Shown: positions 17,887 through 27,061, counted from the first letter of the stretch. The stretch: 64,000 nt of DNA from Salinicola socius (GCF_001937195.1 NZ_MSDO01000020.1:62001-126000), one strand, 5' to 3'. Translations and numbers: made by a program. The notes: generated by a model not told the origin, from the letters alone.

Positions 17887-18867
17887 TCAACCCCATAGCG
17901 CCGGGGTCGCCGGGTGTACACCCTCGACGTCGAAACGCATGCCGTGATCACGATCCCGCGCCAGCAACAGCGGACCGTCGAGGTCGACCACGGCCGCTCC
18001 CTGGGCCACCAGCAACGCCGGCGCCATCGACAGCGACGAACCCACCATGCAGCCGACCATGATCCCGAAACCTTGTGCCAGCGCTTCCTGCTTGAGCGCC
18101 AGCGCCTCGGTCAGGCCGCCGGTCTTGTCGAGCTTGATATTGATCATGTCGTAGCGACCCACCAGGTTCGGCAGCGAGCCGCGATCGTGACAGGACTCGT
18201 CGGCGCAGACCGGCAGCGGTCGTTCGACCTCCGCCAGCGGCGCGTCGTCTCCAGCCGGTAGCGGTTGCTCGACCATGCTGATGCCAAGCGCCATCAGTGC
18301 CGGTGCCAGACGTTGGTAGGCTGCTCGATCCCAGCCTTCGTTGGCGTCGACGATGATCCGTGCTTGCGGCGCGCCTTCGCGAACGGCTTCGAGGCGCTCG
18401 ATATCGCCCTCGCCGCCCAGTTTCAGCTTGAGCAACGGCCGGGCGGCGTGGCGCCTGGCCTTCTCGCGCATGACGTCGGGCGTGTCCAGGGATAGCGTAA
18501 AGGCAGTGATCTCGGCTTTGGGCGCGTCGATGCCGGCAAGTTCCCAGACCGGCTTGCCGGCGGTCTTGGCTTCCAGATCCCAGAATGCGCAGTCGAGCGC
18601 GTTACGCGCGGCACCGGCCGGCAGTCGCGACTGCAACGCAAGGCGGTCCATGCCGTTTGCCAAGGCATCGCGCATCGACTCGATCTGGGCAATCACGCTA
18701 TCGACCGACTCGCCGTAATGCGCATAGGGCACGCATTCGCCGCACCCGGTATGCGTTCCATCGTTCAACGTCGCGACCACGACATGCGCTTCGGTTCGCG
18801 AGCCACGGGAGATGGTGAAGACTTCGGCAAGCGGGAATACCTGCTCCTCGACGCTGAGACTCAGCAT
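17887..18867 (-). CDS. dgcA: N-acetyl-D-glutamate racemase DgcA / dipeptide-epimerase family
   Basis: Enolase-superfamily protein of 326 aa in the muconate-lactonising/dipeptide-epimerase subgroup. N-terminal capping domain: EVFTISRGSRTEAHVVVA and GECVPYAHYGES. Barrel domain: LKLKLGG (catalytic Lys pair), IIVDANEGW (metal Asp), MVEQPLP (metal Glu), CADES (metal Asp) and INIKLDKTGG (second catalytic Lys). The pairing with a DUF1611 gene matches the DgcN-DgcA D-glutamate pathway described in marine proteobacteria, where the epimerase homologue racemises N-acetyl-D-glutamate. L-Ala-D/L-Glu dipeptide epimerase is the alternative. The ATG at 18867 overlaps the end of dgcN by 7 bp. Confidence 0.8.
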   Translation of the reverse strand: MLSLSVEEQVFPLAEVFTISRGSRTEAHVVVATLNDGTHTGCGECVPYAHYGESVDSVIAQIESMRDALANGMDRLALQSRLPAGAARNALDCAFWDLEAKTAGKPVWELAGIDAPKAEITAFTLSLDTPDVMREKARRHAARPLLKLKLGGEGDIERLEAVREGAPQARIIVDANEGWDRAAYQRLAPALMALGISMVEQPLPAGDDAPLAEVERPLPVCADESCHDRGSLPNLVGRYDMINIKLDKTGGLTEALALKQEALAQGFGIMVGCMVGSSLSMAPALLVAQGAAVVDLDGPLLLARDRDHGMRFDVEGVHPATPALWG

Positions 18868-19862
18868 GCCAACACCGCCTCCGCCAGCCGATCCGCGCCC
18901 TGGCGATAGGGATCGACGCAGGGCAGCCCCATGCGCGTTTCCAGTGCCGCCAGATAGCGATCGGCCTCGTCGACCGCCATGCCGGCAGTATTGACCGAGA
19001 CACCGACGACCTGGCACGCCGGATTCACTACCTGCGCCAGCGGCAGCGCCGTATCGCGCAGCTGTTCAAGCGTCGGCAACGAGTAATGCGGCAAGCCGCG
19101 CATATGCGTGCGAGTGGGTTCGTGGCACAGAATCAGCGCATCCGGCTGACCACCGTGGATCAACGCCAGGGTGACGCCGGAGTAGGAAGGATGGAACAGA
19201 CTGCCCTGCCCTTCGATGATGTCCCAATGATCGTCATCGTTGTCCGGCGTCAGCCATTCGATCGAACCGGCCATGAAGTCGGCGATGACGGCATCCAGCG
19301 GCACGCCTTCACCGGTGATCAGGATGCCGGTCTGACCGGTGGCACGGAAGCTCGACTTGGCGCCGCGCTCGCGCAGTGCGATGTCCAGCGCCAGGGCGGT
19401 GTACATCTTGCCGATCGAACAGTCGGTACCCACGGCCAGGCAACGCTTGCCACTGCGCTTCTTGCCGTCACCGATCGGATACTGGACCTGGGGCACACGC
19501 ACGTCGATGAGACGCCCGCCGTGCTTCTCGGCCGCCGCCACCAGTTCCGGCTCGTCGCGCAGCAGATTGTGCAAGCCAGAAGCGATATCCATCCCCGCGG
19601 CCAGCGCCTCTTCGAGCACCGCGATCCAGCTGCGGGAAATCACCCCACCGCGATTGGCCGCGCCGATCACCAGCGTTCTGGCCCCCTGGGCCACCGCCGC
19701 ATCGATGTCGAGATCCGGAAGCTTCATGTCAGCCTGGCAACCGGGAAGCCGGTACTGCCCCAACGCATACTCCGGGCGCCAGTCACGAATGCCCTGGGCG
19801 ACCTTGGCGGATAGCGGATCGGGCACATCGCCCAGGAACAACAGATAGGGAGTCTTGAGCAT
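18861..19862 (-). CDS. dgcN: D-glutamate N-acetyltransferase DgcN (DUF1611 family)
   Basis: Protein of 333 aa of the DUF1611 family. The N-terminal domain (about 1-125) includes LVIGAANRGGVIS; the C-terminal P-loop domain starts CLAVGTDCSIGKMYTAL (about residue 145). ATGQTGILITGEGVPLDAVIADFMAG and IIEGQGSLFHPSYSGVTL are the strong family signatures. In the DgcN-DgcA pathway this protein acetylates D-glutamate; the annotation rests on family and on the adjacent dgcA. The ATG at 19862 (MLKTPYLLFLGDVPDP) is the family start; a much longer upstream frame is antisense to the TRAP gene. It overlaps dgcA and follows the TRAP genes by 80 bp. Confidence 0.82.
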   Translation of the reverse strand: MLKTPYLLFLGDVPDPLSAKVAQGIRDWRPEYALGQYRLPGCQADMKLPDLDIDAAVAQGARTLVIGAANRGGVISRSWIAVLEEALAAGMDIASGLHNLLRDEPELVAAAEKHGGRLIDVRVPQVQYPIGDGKKRSGKRCLAVGTDCSIGKMYTALALDIALRERGAKSSFRATGQTGILITGEGVPLDAVIADFMAGSIEWLTPDNDDDHWDIIEGQGSLFHPSYSGVTLALIHGGQPDALILCHEPTRTHMRGLPHYSLPTLEQLRDTALPLAQVVNPACQVVGVSVNTAGMAVDEADRYLAALETRMGLPCVDPYRQGADRLAEAVLAC

Positions 19863-19942
19863 GTTGTCTTGTCTCTGATGAATAGATACCGACGGCGCTT
19901 CTTCCGTCGTGACGATGCGCTGCAACGCAACATTGTGGTTCG

Positions 19943-21259
19943 CTACATCATACTCTGCGGTAGCCACAGCGAGATGGCGGGGAACGCCAGCAACAGTGCC
20001 AGGATGATCAGATCGCACGCCACGAATGGCCAGACACCCGCGAAGACTTCGCTGATCTTGACTTCCTTGCCCGCAGCGCCGGCCAGGGCGAAGGCGTTGA
20101 GCCCGACCGGCGGCGTCACTCCTGCAATCTCGCACATCTTCATGGCAATGATACAGAACCAGATCGGCTCGTAACCCAGCTCCACCACGATGGGAAACAG
20201 GATCGGCAGCGTCAAGGCGAACGCCGCCGCCGGAACCACGACCATCCCCATCAGGAACCAGATGATGAGAATCAACCCCAGCACCATCCATGACGGCACA
20301 TCCCAGGAGGTCATGAAGTTCGTGATCTCGAACGGAATTCGCGTCAGCCCCAGAAATCGACTGAAGAACAGCGCCGCCACGATGATGAAGAACAGTGTGG
20401 TCGTGATCCCGGCCGACTCCCTCAGCGCCCCGCGCAGCTTGTCGAGCGAGCGCAGCGGGCCGGTCGCCACGCCCAGGATGATCGCCCCCAGCGCCCCGAC
20501 CGCACCGGCTTCGGTCGCCGTGAACAGCCCACCGTAAAGGCCGCCGATCACCACGCCGCCCAGCAGCAGGATCTGCCACAGATCGAGAAGTCCGCGTACA
20601 CGATCCCGCAGCATGATCCGGTGCTCTTCCTCCAGCATCGGCGCCAGTGCCGGATTGCGCTTGGCACGCCACACGATCGAGATTGCGTAGACCAGTGCGG
20701 TCAATACGCCCGGCACGATGCCGGCGATGAAGAGCTGCCCTACCGGCACGCCGGTGAAGATCGAGAACAGAATGAACATGCCGCTGGGCGGGATCATCGC
20801 CGCGAACGAACCCGCACAGGCGATACTGCCCAGTGCGAAGCGCTTGTCATATTGATAACGACGCATCTCCGGATAGGCGATGCGCCCGAACACGCTAGCC
20901 GTTGCCAGAGAAGATCCGCAGACGGTCGAGAACGCCGCGCTGCCGAAAGCCGTCGCGACCGCCAGCGAACCGGGAATGCGCGCGGTCGCCCGATGCAAAC
21001 CCTTGTACGCCAGCTCCGCGAATCCGCTGGCCGCAGCCAGCGCTCCCATCAAGACGAACAACGGCAGCACCGTGAAGGTCGGCGAAGCGATCGCCGTATA
21101 CATGGTATCTCCCAGCAGTGAAGTGGCGCTGAAGGGGGTGAGAAGCGTAGCGATTCCGATGAAAGCGACCAGCAGGAAATTGATCGCCAGAGGGACACCC
21201 AGTACAAGAAGTACGAGTAATGCCGCGACACCAACGACGCCGACTAGCGTAAAGTCCAT
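19943..21259 (-). CDS. dctM: TRAP transporter large permease (DctM family)
   Basis: Inner-membrane protein of 438 aa with about 12 hydrophobic segments. It is the large subunit of a TRAP transporter, driving uptake with a sodium or proton gradient. FGSAAFSTVCGSSLATASVFGRIAYPEM and SIACAGSFAAMIPPSGMFILFSI are signature DctM loops; GVTPPVGLNAFALAG is the C-terminal one. The ATG at 21259 has only a weak SD; a TTG at 21304 would narrow the 57-bp gap to the dctQ stop. The substrate is not readable from sequence. Position between D-aminoacylase and dgcN suggests N-acyl-D-amino acids, D-glutamate or peptide fragments. Confidence 0.9.
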   Translation of the reverse strand: MDFTLVGVVGVAALLVLLVLGVPLAINFLLVAFIGIATLLTPFSATSLLGDTMYTAIASPTFTVLPLFVLMGALAAASGFAELAYKGLHRATARIPGSLAVATAFGSAAFSTVCGSSLATASVFGRIAYPEMRRYQYDKRFALGSIACAGSFAAMIPPSGMFILFSIFTGVPVGQLFIAGIVPGVLTALVYAISIVWRAKRNPALAPMLEEEHRIMLRDRVRGLLDLWQILLLGGVVIGGLYGGLFTATEAGAVGALGAIILGVATGPLRSLDKLRGALRESAGITTTLFFIIVAALFFSRFLGLTRIPFEITNFMTSWDVPSWMVLGLILIIWFLMGMVVVPAAAFALTLPILFPIVVELGYEPIWFCIIAMKMCEIAGVTPPVGLNAFALAGAAGKEVKISEVFAGVWPFVACDLIILALLLAFPAISLWLPQSMM

Positions 21260-21316
21260 GATGATATCCGTAGCAGAAGAAAAGTCAGAAACCAGGAGGT
21301 GCAAGCTTCTCGGCTT

Positions 21317-21877
21317 TCACGAACTCTCGGGCCGGAACTGTGCGATCAGCCGGCGACATAGCTGCAGTCCGTAAAGCGCCAGCGCAGCAAACATCACGAA
21401 CTTGACCGGATAGACCAGAATCGGCCGGGGCCCGGCTATTGCCTGGCGACTCTCCCAGGCACCGACGGCGTTGGTCCATACCGCCCACGCCACGATGACC
21501 ACCGTCACCAGCGACACCAGCGTGATGAAGCCCGTCAACAGGCGCGCCGCGGTGCCACTGAGCTTGTCGGTCAGGAACTCGACCCGGATATGCGCATCCC
21601 GCTCTTCGGCATGCGACAGACCGAGGTACACCACCGCAATCATCGTGAACATGGCCAATTCGGAGACGCCGTAGAGAGGGCGCGAAAAGCCCCGCGCCAC
21701 CAGATCGGCGATCATGAACAGCACCACCAGGATCAACAGCCAGCCACACAGCTCAGCCAGACTCTGATTCAGCCGGGTCATCAGGCGCGGCCTAGGCGCC
21801 TGACGATTGGCCGATGTCAAACGGGACGGCGTGACCTCGGCATGCGCCCGAGAACCGGCGTTCGAGTCGCTATTCAT
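21317..21877 (-). CDS. dctQ: TRAP transporter small permease (DctQ family)
   Basis: Protein of 186 aa with a hydrophilic N-terminal 35 residues and four membrane segments (LLILVVLFMIADLVARG, AMFTMIAVVYLGLSHA, LVSLVTVVIVAWAVWT and FVMFAALALYG). AEERDAHIRVEFLTDKL is the typical DctQ loop. It bridges the binding protein and DctM. The start overlaps the dctP stop as ATGA, indicating coupled translation. The N-terminal extension is a little longer than in many DctQ proteins. Confidence 0.88.
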   Translation of the reverse strand: MNSDSNAGSRAHAEVTPSRLTSANRQAPRPRLMTRLNQSLAELCGWLLILVVLFMIADLVARGFSRPLYGVSELAMFTMIAVVYLGLSHAEERDAHIRVEFLTDKLSGTAARLLTGFITLVSLVTVVIVAWAVWTNAVGAWESRQAIAGPRPILVYPVKFVMFAALALYGLQLCRRLIAQFRPESS

Positions 21878-22959
21878 GAGTCGCCCGCCGCCGAACCGTC
21901 GTCGATGATCGTTTTCATCTCCTCGATGATTCGCGCCGGGTCCTCGGCGCCGGCATCCTCGGCGCTCTGGATCCAGCTCTGGCGATTGGTTTCAACTGCC
22001 GGTAGCGAAACGAACTTCTCGATATCGTCGGCGGAGGCTGCGGTGACGGTGTAACCTGCCTCTTTCTGCACCTCGACGATGCGATCGAACTCGTTGGCGT
22101 AGTACTCGCCGAAGGTCTTCTCCGCCTGCGCCGCGGCTTGCTCGAACCAGCCCCGCATCTCCTCAGACATGGCGTCCCACTTGCGCTGATTGATGGTGAG
22201 GATCATGGGCACCGCCAACCACAAGCGGCGTGACGTCAGGATATTCGGTGCAACCTCGTCCATGCCCGTGCGGTTGAGGCTGTCGTAATTGGTGAAGACG
22301 CCGTCGATGGCACCCGATTGCAGCGACTGATAGGTGTCGCTCCAGGGCACCGATACCGGCGTTGCTCCCAGGTCGCCGAGGAGATTGAGCATCCACTGGC
22401 TGGACGCGCGCACCCGTTTGCCTCTGAAGTCATCGAACGACGTCACAGGTTCGCGAAAGACGCCGGCGTAGGGAAGATAGGGGTAGATATAGATGATGTG
22501 CTGGCCCTGCCTGGCGAACTCCTCGCTTAGCTCTGGCACCCGATCGTCGACGGCATGGTAGACCGACATGATGTCGGCGTAGTTCTCCGGCCCCGCGGGG
22601 AACAGCTGGAACGCCCCGTTCAGCAGCAGCCGATTGGGATAGTAATTGATGTTGATATAACCCATGTCAGCGACACCATTGCTGACGCCACCAAGGATTT
22701 CATCACCCTGCATGACCGAGGCCCCCCAGTAAGGCACTACCTCGATCTCGCCACCGGAAACCTCGTTCAGGGCATCCAGGAAGCCTTTTTCGGCAGCGCC
22801 GCGCAGGCCGTTCGGTGCAGTATTGGTCGCATACGTTAGCGTTTCCGCGGCGGTAACCGCGCCGGGCGTGGCAGCCAGGCCGGCTCCCAGGGTCAGGGTG
22901 AAGGCGGCCGCCGACATGAGACGGCGCCACGGGAGAGATTGCGGATTCATCAAAGGCAT
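21874..22959 (-). CDS. dctP: TRAP transporter substrate-binding protein (DctP family)
   Basis: Periplasmic binding protein of 361 aa. The signal peptide spans about residues 1-36, with a hydrophobic core MSAAAFTLTLGAGLAATPGA and an AXA-type cleavage near AVTAAE. Mature-domain motifs FDDFRGKRVRASSQW (with the family's conserved Arg) and WSDTYQSLQSGAIDGVFTNYDS are typical DctP ligand-site regions. No Glu-rich lid insertion or other oddity is seen. The ATG at 22959 has GAGG 8 nt upstream. Just upstream are repeats of GACAAC, also present before the amidohydrolase gene. It is the first TRAP gene, 143 bp after D-aminoacylase. Confidence 0.9.
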   Translation of the reverse strand: MPLMNPQSLPWRRLMSAAAFTLTLGAGLAATPGAVTAAETLTYATNTAPNGLRGAAEKGFLDALNEVSGGEIEVVPYWGASVMQGDEILGGVSNGVADMGYININYYPNRLLLNGAFQLFPAGPENYADIMSVYHAVDDRVPELSEEFARQGQHIIYIYPYLPYAGVFREPVTSFDDFRGKRVRASSQWMLNLLGDLGATPVSVPWSDTYQSLQSGAIDGVFTNYDSLNRTGMDEVAPNILTSRRLWLAVPMILTINQRKWDAMSEEMRGWFEQAAAQAEKTFGEYYANEFDRIVEVQKEAGYTVTAASADDIEKFVSLPAVETNRQSWIQSAEDAGAEDPARIIEEMKTIIDDGSAAGDS

Positions 22960-22970
22960 GGGGAAAACCT

Positions 22971-22996
22971 CGTTGTCGTTGTCGTTGTCGTTGCCG
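22971..22996 (-). repeat. GACAAC hexamer repeats upstream of dctP
   Basis: Three GTTGTC units plus GTTGCC on the plus strand (GACAAC on the coding strand) lie directly before the dctP SD. A shorter similar run lies at 26001-26022 before the amidohydrolase SD. CA-rich leaders can enhance translation initiation; slippage could alter leader length. Confidence 0.6.
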
Positions 22997-23102
22997 TCAC
23001 AGCTCGTCGTCATCGAGCTGTCAGAAAATAATCATCGATGTCACACGCGCCTGTCTCATACCTTTTTGTCGACGGGCCATAACCTGACGTTAATGACGTG
23101 AG

Positions 23103-24542
23103 TTATCCGATCCCTCCCTCGCGCCGCAGAAGGCGCCCTGCGCGGTTGCGGACATCGCCATCGACCCAGGTGGGTTGTCCGTTGACCATGACCCAGTCGA
23201 TACCGACCGCAGGCGTCGTCGGCGCGACGAAGCTGGCGCCCTCACGGATCGTGTCGAAATCGAACAGCGTCAGGTCGGCAAACGCACCCTCGCGAATCAC
23301 GCCACGGTCGGTCAGCCCGAAACGCGCCGCCGACATCGAGGTCATCTTGCGAATCGCTTCCGGCAGGTCGAGCAGCCCCTCGTCACGGCAATAGTGGCCG
23401 ATGACGCGTGGAAAACTCCCCCACAATCGGGGATGCGGATTGGGGTCGCTGGGCAGCCCGTCGGAGCCGATCATGGTCAGAGGATGCGCCAGCACGCGAC
23501 GCACATCCTGCTCATTCATGTTGTGATAAATCGCTCCGGCCGGCATCAGGCGGCGTGCCGCTTCCGTCAGATCCACGGCCCATTCCGCGGCGATGTCGGT
23601 CAACAGACGTCGGCTCTGATCGGGATGCGGCTTCGACCAGGTAATCAGGATCTCGAACTCGTCCGAGACCCGCCACAGATCGAGCGTCGTCGAGCAGGCC
23701 GAATAGGGGTAACAGTCACAGTTGCAAGGCTGCTCGGCCGCAGCCGCCTCGAGCTTCTCGATGGCGTGCTCGCTCTTGCCCCAGTTGTCGACGTCGGCAC
23801 ACTTCAAATGCGATATCACCAGCGGCACACCGCCATGCCGGGCCGTGTCGAACGCCTCATCCATCGCCTCGAACAGCAGCTCGCGCTCGTTGCGCATATG
23901 GGTGGTGTAGATCCCCCCCTCTTCGCCGACTACCTCGACCAGCGCCTTCACCTCACCGGCCGGCGCCTGACGCGCGTTAGTATAGGCCAGACCGGTACTG
24001 AGGCCGATCGCGCCGGCACGCAGCGCCGTGCGCAGCGTCTGACGCATCGCCAGGATCTCTTCATCGCTGGCGGTCCGGTCGAAGCGATCCATCACCCCGG
24101 CGCGCAGCGTAGTATGCCCGATCAACGCCGCCACGTTCACCGCCGGGGCCGCCGATTCGATTGCCTCGCCGAATGCCTCGAACGTCGAAAAGAAGTCGTC
24201 CGCCTCGCCGAGTAGATTCATCGGGTCCGGGACATTGCCGCCGAGTTTCACCGGCGAGGCGCTGATCCCGCAGTTGCCGACGATGACCGTGGTGACACCC
24301 TGGGTGATCTTGGGCAGCATCTCCGGTTCGCGGATGGCGCAGCTATCGTCATGGGTATGAACGTCGATGAATCCCGGGGAAAGATAACGCCCTTCCGCTT
24401 CGACCACCTGCGCGGCATCGGTCGCGTCCAGATCGCCAATCGCCACGATTCGATCTCCGCTCACGCCAACGTCGGCAACGAACGGCTTGCGACCGGTACC
24501 ATCCAGAACGTGAGCCCGACGGATGATCACATCGAATGTCAT
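23103..24542 (-). CDS. D-aminoacylase (N-acyl-D-amino-acid deacylase)
   Basis: Amidohydrolase-superfamily enzyme of 479 aa, hydrolysing N-acyl-D-amino acids to D-amino acid and carboxylate. Close in sequence and length to the Alcaligenes A6 D-aminoacylase (about 484 aa). FIDVHTHDD holds the metal-binding HxH; GNCGIS carries the conserved Cys metal ligand; IYTTHMRNE and LVISHLK hold the His ligands; TMIGSDGLPSD the catalytic Asp. HPRLWGSFPRVIGHY is a D-aminoacylase signature. The SD AGGAGG lies 7 nt before the ATG. It stands 37 bp after the amidohydrolase gene in the same direction. Whether it prefers N-acyl-D-Glu, D-Asp or neutral residues is not determined. Confidence 0.9.
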   Translation of the reverse strand: MTFDVIIRRAHVLDGTGRKPFVADVGVSGDRIVAIGDLDATDAAQVVEAEGRYLSPGFIDVHTHDDSCAIREPEMLPKITQGVTTVIVGNCGISASPVKLGGNVPDPMNLLGEADDFFSTFEAFGEAIESAAPAVNVAALIGHTTLRAGVMDRFDRTASDEEILAMRQTLRTALRAGAIGLSTGLAYTNARQAPAGEVKALVEVVGEEGGIYTTHMRNERELLFEAMDEAFDTARHGGVPLVISHLKCADVDNWGKSEHAIEKLEAAAAEQPCNCDCYPYSACSTTLDLWRVSDEFEILITWSKPHPDQSRRLLTDIAAEWAVDLTEAARRLMPAGAIYHNMNEQDVRRVLAHPLTMIGSDGLPSDPNPHPRLWGSFPRVIGHYCRDEGLLDLPEAIRKMTSMSAARFGLTDRGVIREGAFADLTLFDFDTIREGASFVAPTTPAVGIDWVMVNGQPTWVDGDVRNRAGRLLRREGGIG

Positions 24543-24579
24543 ATCGTCCTCCTGAGGATGTGGAATGACCGACGTGGTC

Positions 24580-25986
24580 TCATTGCGGGCTTTTCAGCAT
24601 CGTGCCCGGCTGGATGACCAGCGTGTCGAGCCCGGCGGCACGCACCGCAGCCTCGCCCATCGGCGTAGTAATCAGACGGCCACCGCTGCCGACGACATCG
24701 TCTCCATCGAGCAGCCGTTGCCCATGCGCGTAGGTCAGGACCGGGCGCCGGCGTTCGAGGTCGAGCACCGTAATATCCGCGTCGGCACCAATCCCCAGAT
24801 GCCCCTTATCATGCAACCCGAGGATTCTCGCCGGATGCAGACTTGCCTTGCGCACGAAGCCCTCGAGACTCAAGGCATCCAGATGCACCAGCGCGAGACC
24901 TCGCGCGACGATATCGTTGCGCGGAATGCCGCCGCCATCGGTGGCCAGGGCATCCACCGCATAACGCCCGTCGCCCCGCGTGGCCGTGACCAGTCGCAGA
25001 CGCGGCTCCGGCGGATTGGCCCGAAAGCTGATGCCGATGTTGGAGCCACAGGCACGCCAGGCGGCCAGACCCTCGGGGCCGCCCACCAAGTCGACGACCC
25101 CCTCGCGCTCGAGATTGACCAGCGCCCAGCCGGCCAGAATCGCTTCGGCCATCCCCTCGCTGGTGGCCGGATACCCGCCACGCTCGAGCCCGAAAGCCGC
25201 CAGCCGACTCCCCGGGACGCCGTCGACACACTCGCCACTGACACCGTTGAAGGGTGCGAGATAGGACTCCGAGCGGATGTGCGGATGTGCGGCCAGCAGC
25301 GCCAACGCCTCCTCGCCCTCGGACACGGCATCGCGGATCTGCCCACGGCAGTAGCTGTTGATATGCGCCAGATGTAGCGGATGGCCCGCACTCAATTCGC
25401 ATGCCTCGCGCATGCCTTCGATATTGGAGCCCGCAGACTGCGTGCCGGCATGAAAGGCTAGATACGCACCCTGTCCGGCAGCCGCCTCGATGGCATGCGC
25501 CGTGGCGTCGGCGGTCAACGGATAATGGCCACCCAGCAGCTTCAGGCCGATCGCGCCCTGGCTCAGGGCATGAGTCAGGGCATCGTCGATATCGTCGCGG
25601 CCGGGGTCGGCGGAGGCGATGGTATGTTCCGGACGCAGATAATTGACGCAGGCGATGCTCAGACCACAACCGTGGCGCGCCGTCAGATCGACCACGCCCT
25701 CGATGGGCCCGGCCATGTCCAGCGCCGTGGTCACGCCAGCCCTCGCCAGCATGCGATGGCCGCAGCCGCCGCCCAGAAAAGGGGATAGATGTACGTGCAT
25801 GTCGACGATACCCGGCATCACCACGAGTCCCGCCAGGTCATGCTCGCGTCTCGCCTCACCGGCAATGGTCGGCGCCACCTCGGCGACTTTCCCGTCGCGT
25901 AGCGCAATGTCCCGGATTTCATGCAATCCGCTGGCGGGGTCGACGACGGTGCCATTACGCAGCAGGACGTCATAACGTTCGATCAT
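24580..25986 (-). CDS. amidohydrolase-family metallohydrolase, substrate unknown
   Basis: Protein of 468 aa in the amidohydrolase superfamily (dihydroorotase/hydantoinase-like side). GIVDMHVHLSPF holds the HxH metal pair. IGLKLLGGHYPLT holds a candidate carbamylated Lys. YLAFHAGTQ and LHLAHINSY hold the other metal His residues, and DALATDGGGIPRND the catalytic Asp. The composite N/C-terminal beta domain is present. It is not a canonical D-hydantoinase or dihydroorotase. Next to an N-carbamoyl-D-amino-acid hydrolase it could open a cyclic ureide or cleave an N-substituted D-amino acid. The ATG at 25986 with AAGGTG upstream was chosen; a long upstream frame extension overlaps the neighbour. 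Confidence 0.75.
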   Translation of the reverse strand: MIERYDVLLRNGTVVDPASGLHEIRDIALRDGKVAEVAPTIAGEARREHDLAGLVVMPGIVDMHVHLSPFLGGGCGHRMLARAGVTTALDMAGPIEGVVDLTARHGCGLSIACVNYLRPEHTIASADPGRDDIDDALTHALSQGAIGLKLLGGHYPLTADATAHAIEAAAGQGAYLAFHAGTQSAGSNIEGMREACELSAGHPLHLAHINSYCRGQIRDAVSEGEEALALLAAHPHIRSESYLAPFNGVSGECVDGVPGSRLAAFGLERGGYPATSEGMAEAILAGWALVNLEREGVVDLVGGPEGLAAWRACGSNIGISFRANPPEPRLRLVTATRGDGRYAVDALATDGGGIPRNDIVARGLALVHLDALSLEGFVRKASLHPARILGLHDKGHLGIGADADITVLDLERRRPVLTYAHGQRLLDGDDVVGSGGRLITTPMGEAAVRAAGLDTLVIQPGTMLKSPQ

Positions 25987-26050
25987 GTTCACACCTTGGC
26001 GATTGTCGTTATTGTCGTTGTCGAGAGAGCGGTTTTCCTCACGGCAACCG

Positions 26051-26971
26051 CTAGCGCTCGACACCCGTCTGCGAGGTAATTCGCCCGTAGTGCTCGACGC
26101 GCCGGTGACGCGCGAAATCGAAGATGGTCGTTTTGCCGAACTGACAGCGTTCCATATCGCAATGCGCGGCAATTAGCTCATCACCCTCTCCGGTGGTGCG
26201 CGCAACCACGAATCCGTCCGGATCGACGATGATCGTGCCCCCCATCAACGGAAAGCCGTCCTCTACCCCGGCCTTGGCAACGGCCACGGCCCAGGTCGCG
26301 TTCTGGTAGGCGCCCGCCGTGACCGACAGTTCGGAGTGATAGAGCCGCTTGCTGAGGCCCTCGCCACGATTCTGCGAGTTCACTGACGGCGTGTTGTAAC
26401 CCAGCATGACCAGTTCGACGCCCTGCAGGCCCATCACGCGCCAGGTTTCCGGCCAGCGACGGTCATTGCAGATGCACATGCCCATCAGCGTGCCTTCGTT
26501 GTCGAAAGTCTCGAAGCCAAGGTCGCCGGGTTCGAAGTACCGCTTCTCGAGATGCTGGAAGTCACGCGCGGCGTCATACTCCACATGCCCCGGTAGATGA
26601 ACCTTGCGATATTTGCCGACGATGTTGCCCTGGCGGTCGGTGAGGATGGACGTGTTGAAATGGTGTCCTTCTGGGGTCAACTCGGCATAGCCGAAAGAGA
26701 TCGCGATGCCATGCTCGCGGGCCCGGTCGAACAGGGGGCGGGTGGCCGCATTGGGCATCTCGCGCTCGAACCAGCCGTCGATCTCGGCCTGATCCTCCAT
26801 ATACCATCGGGGGAAAAAGGTCGTCAGCGCCAATTCCGGATAGACCACCAGATCGCAGCCCTGGGCGGCAGCCCGGTCCAGTAACGCCAGCATTCGCGAT
26901 ACGACCGCTTCACGACTATCGCTTTTCTGAATGGGGCCCATTTGAGCCGCGCCGATTACCCGTTCACGCAT
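26051..26971 (-). CDS. N-carbamoyl-D-amino-acid hydrolase (D-carbamoylase)
   Basis: Nitrilase-superfamily amidase of 306 aa, hydrolysing N-carbamoyl-D-amino acids to D-amino acid, CO2 and ammonia. It matches Agrobacterium D-carbamoylase closely in length and motifs. YPELALTTFFPRW holds the catalytic Glu (about 47), VGKYRKVHLPGH the catalytic Lys (about 127) and MCICNDRRWPETWRVMGL the catalytic Cys (about 172). FQHLEKRYFEPGDLGF is a family signature. The SD GGACAGGT precedes the ATG. It is the first gene of the cluster, 102 bp downstream of the lysR gene, with a candidate LysR site in that gap. Confidence 0.92.
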   Translation of the reverse strand: MRERVIGAAQMGPIQKSDSREAVVSRMLALLDRAAAQGCDLVVYPELALTTFFPRWYMEDQAEIDGWFEREMPNAATRPLFDRAREHGIAISFGYAELTPEGHHFNTSILTDRQGNIVGKYRKVHLPGHVEYDAARDFQHLEKRYFEPGDLGFETFDNEGTLMGMCICNDRRWPETWRVMGLQGVELVMLGYNTPSVNSQNRGEGLSKRLYHSELSVTAGAYQNATWAVAVAKAGVEDGFPLMGGTIIVDPDGFVVARTTGEGDELIAAHCDMERCQFGKTTIFDFARHRRVEHYGRITSQTGVER

Positions 26972-27044
26972 GACCTGTCCGCCTATCGAGATTGTATGGG
27001 TCGGATCAGTGTCTGAGTTTTACGCGAAAGTGTCGTATGCCGAT

Positions 27045-27061
27045 TTATCGCCAACCCATAA
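27045..27061. promoter_or_regulatory. candidate LysR-type operator
   Basis: TTAT-N9-ATAA dyad (27045-27048 and 27058-27061) containing a T-N11-A, the classic LysR-type box. It lies in the 102-bp gap between the lysR stop and the first enzyme gene, about 75-90 bp upstream of that start. An overlapping CCAA/TTGG inverted pair lies at 27051-27068. Only the pattern is seen; binding is inferred. Confidence 0.4.

Noticed and set aside
19863-20672. Long N-terminal extension of dgcN
   Set aside because: The extension is in the antiparallel-codon shadow of dctM; family alignment and position place the start at 19862.
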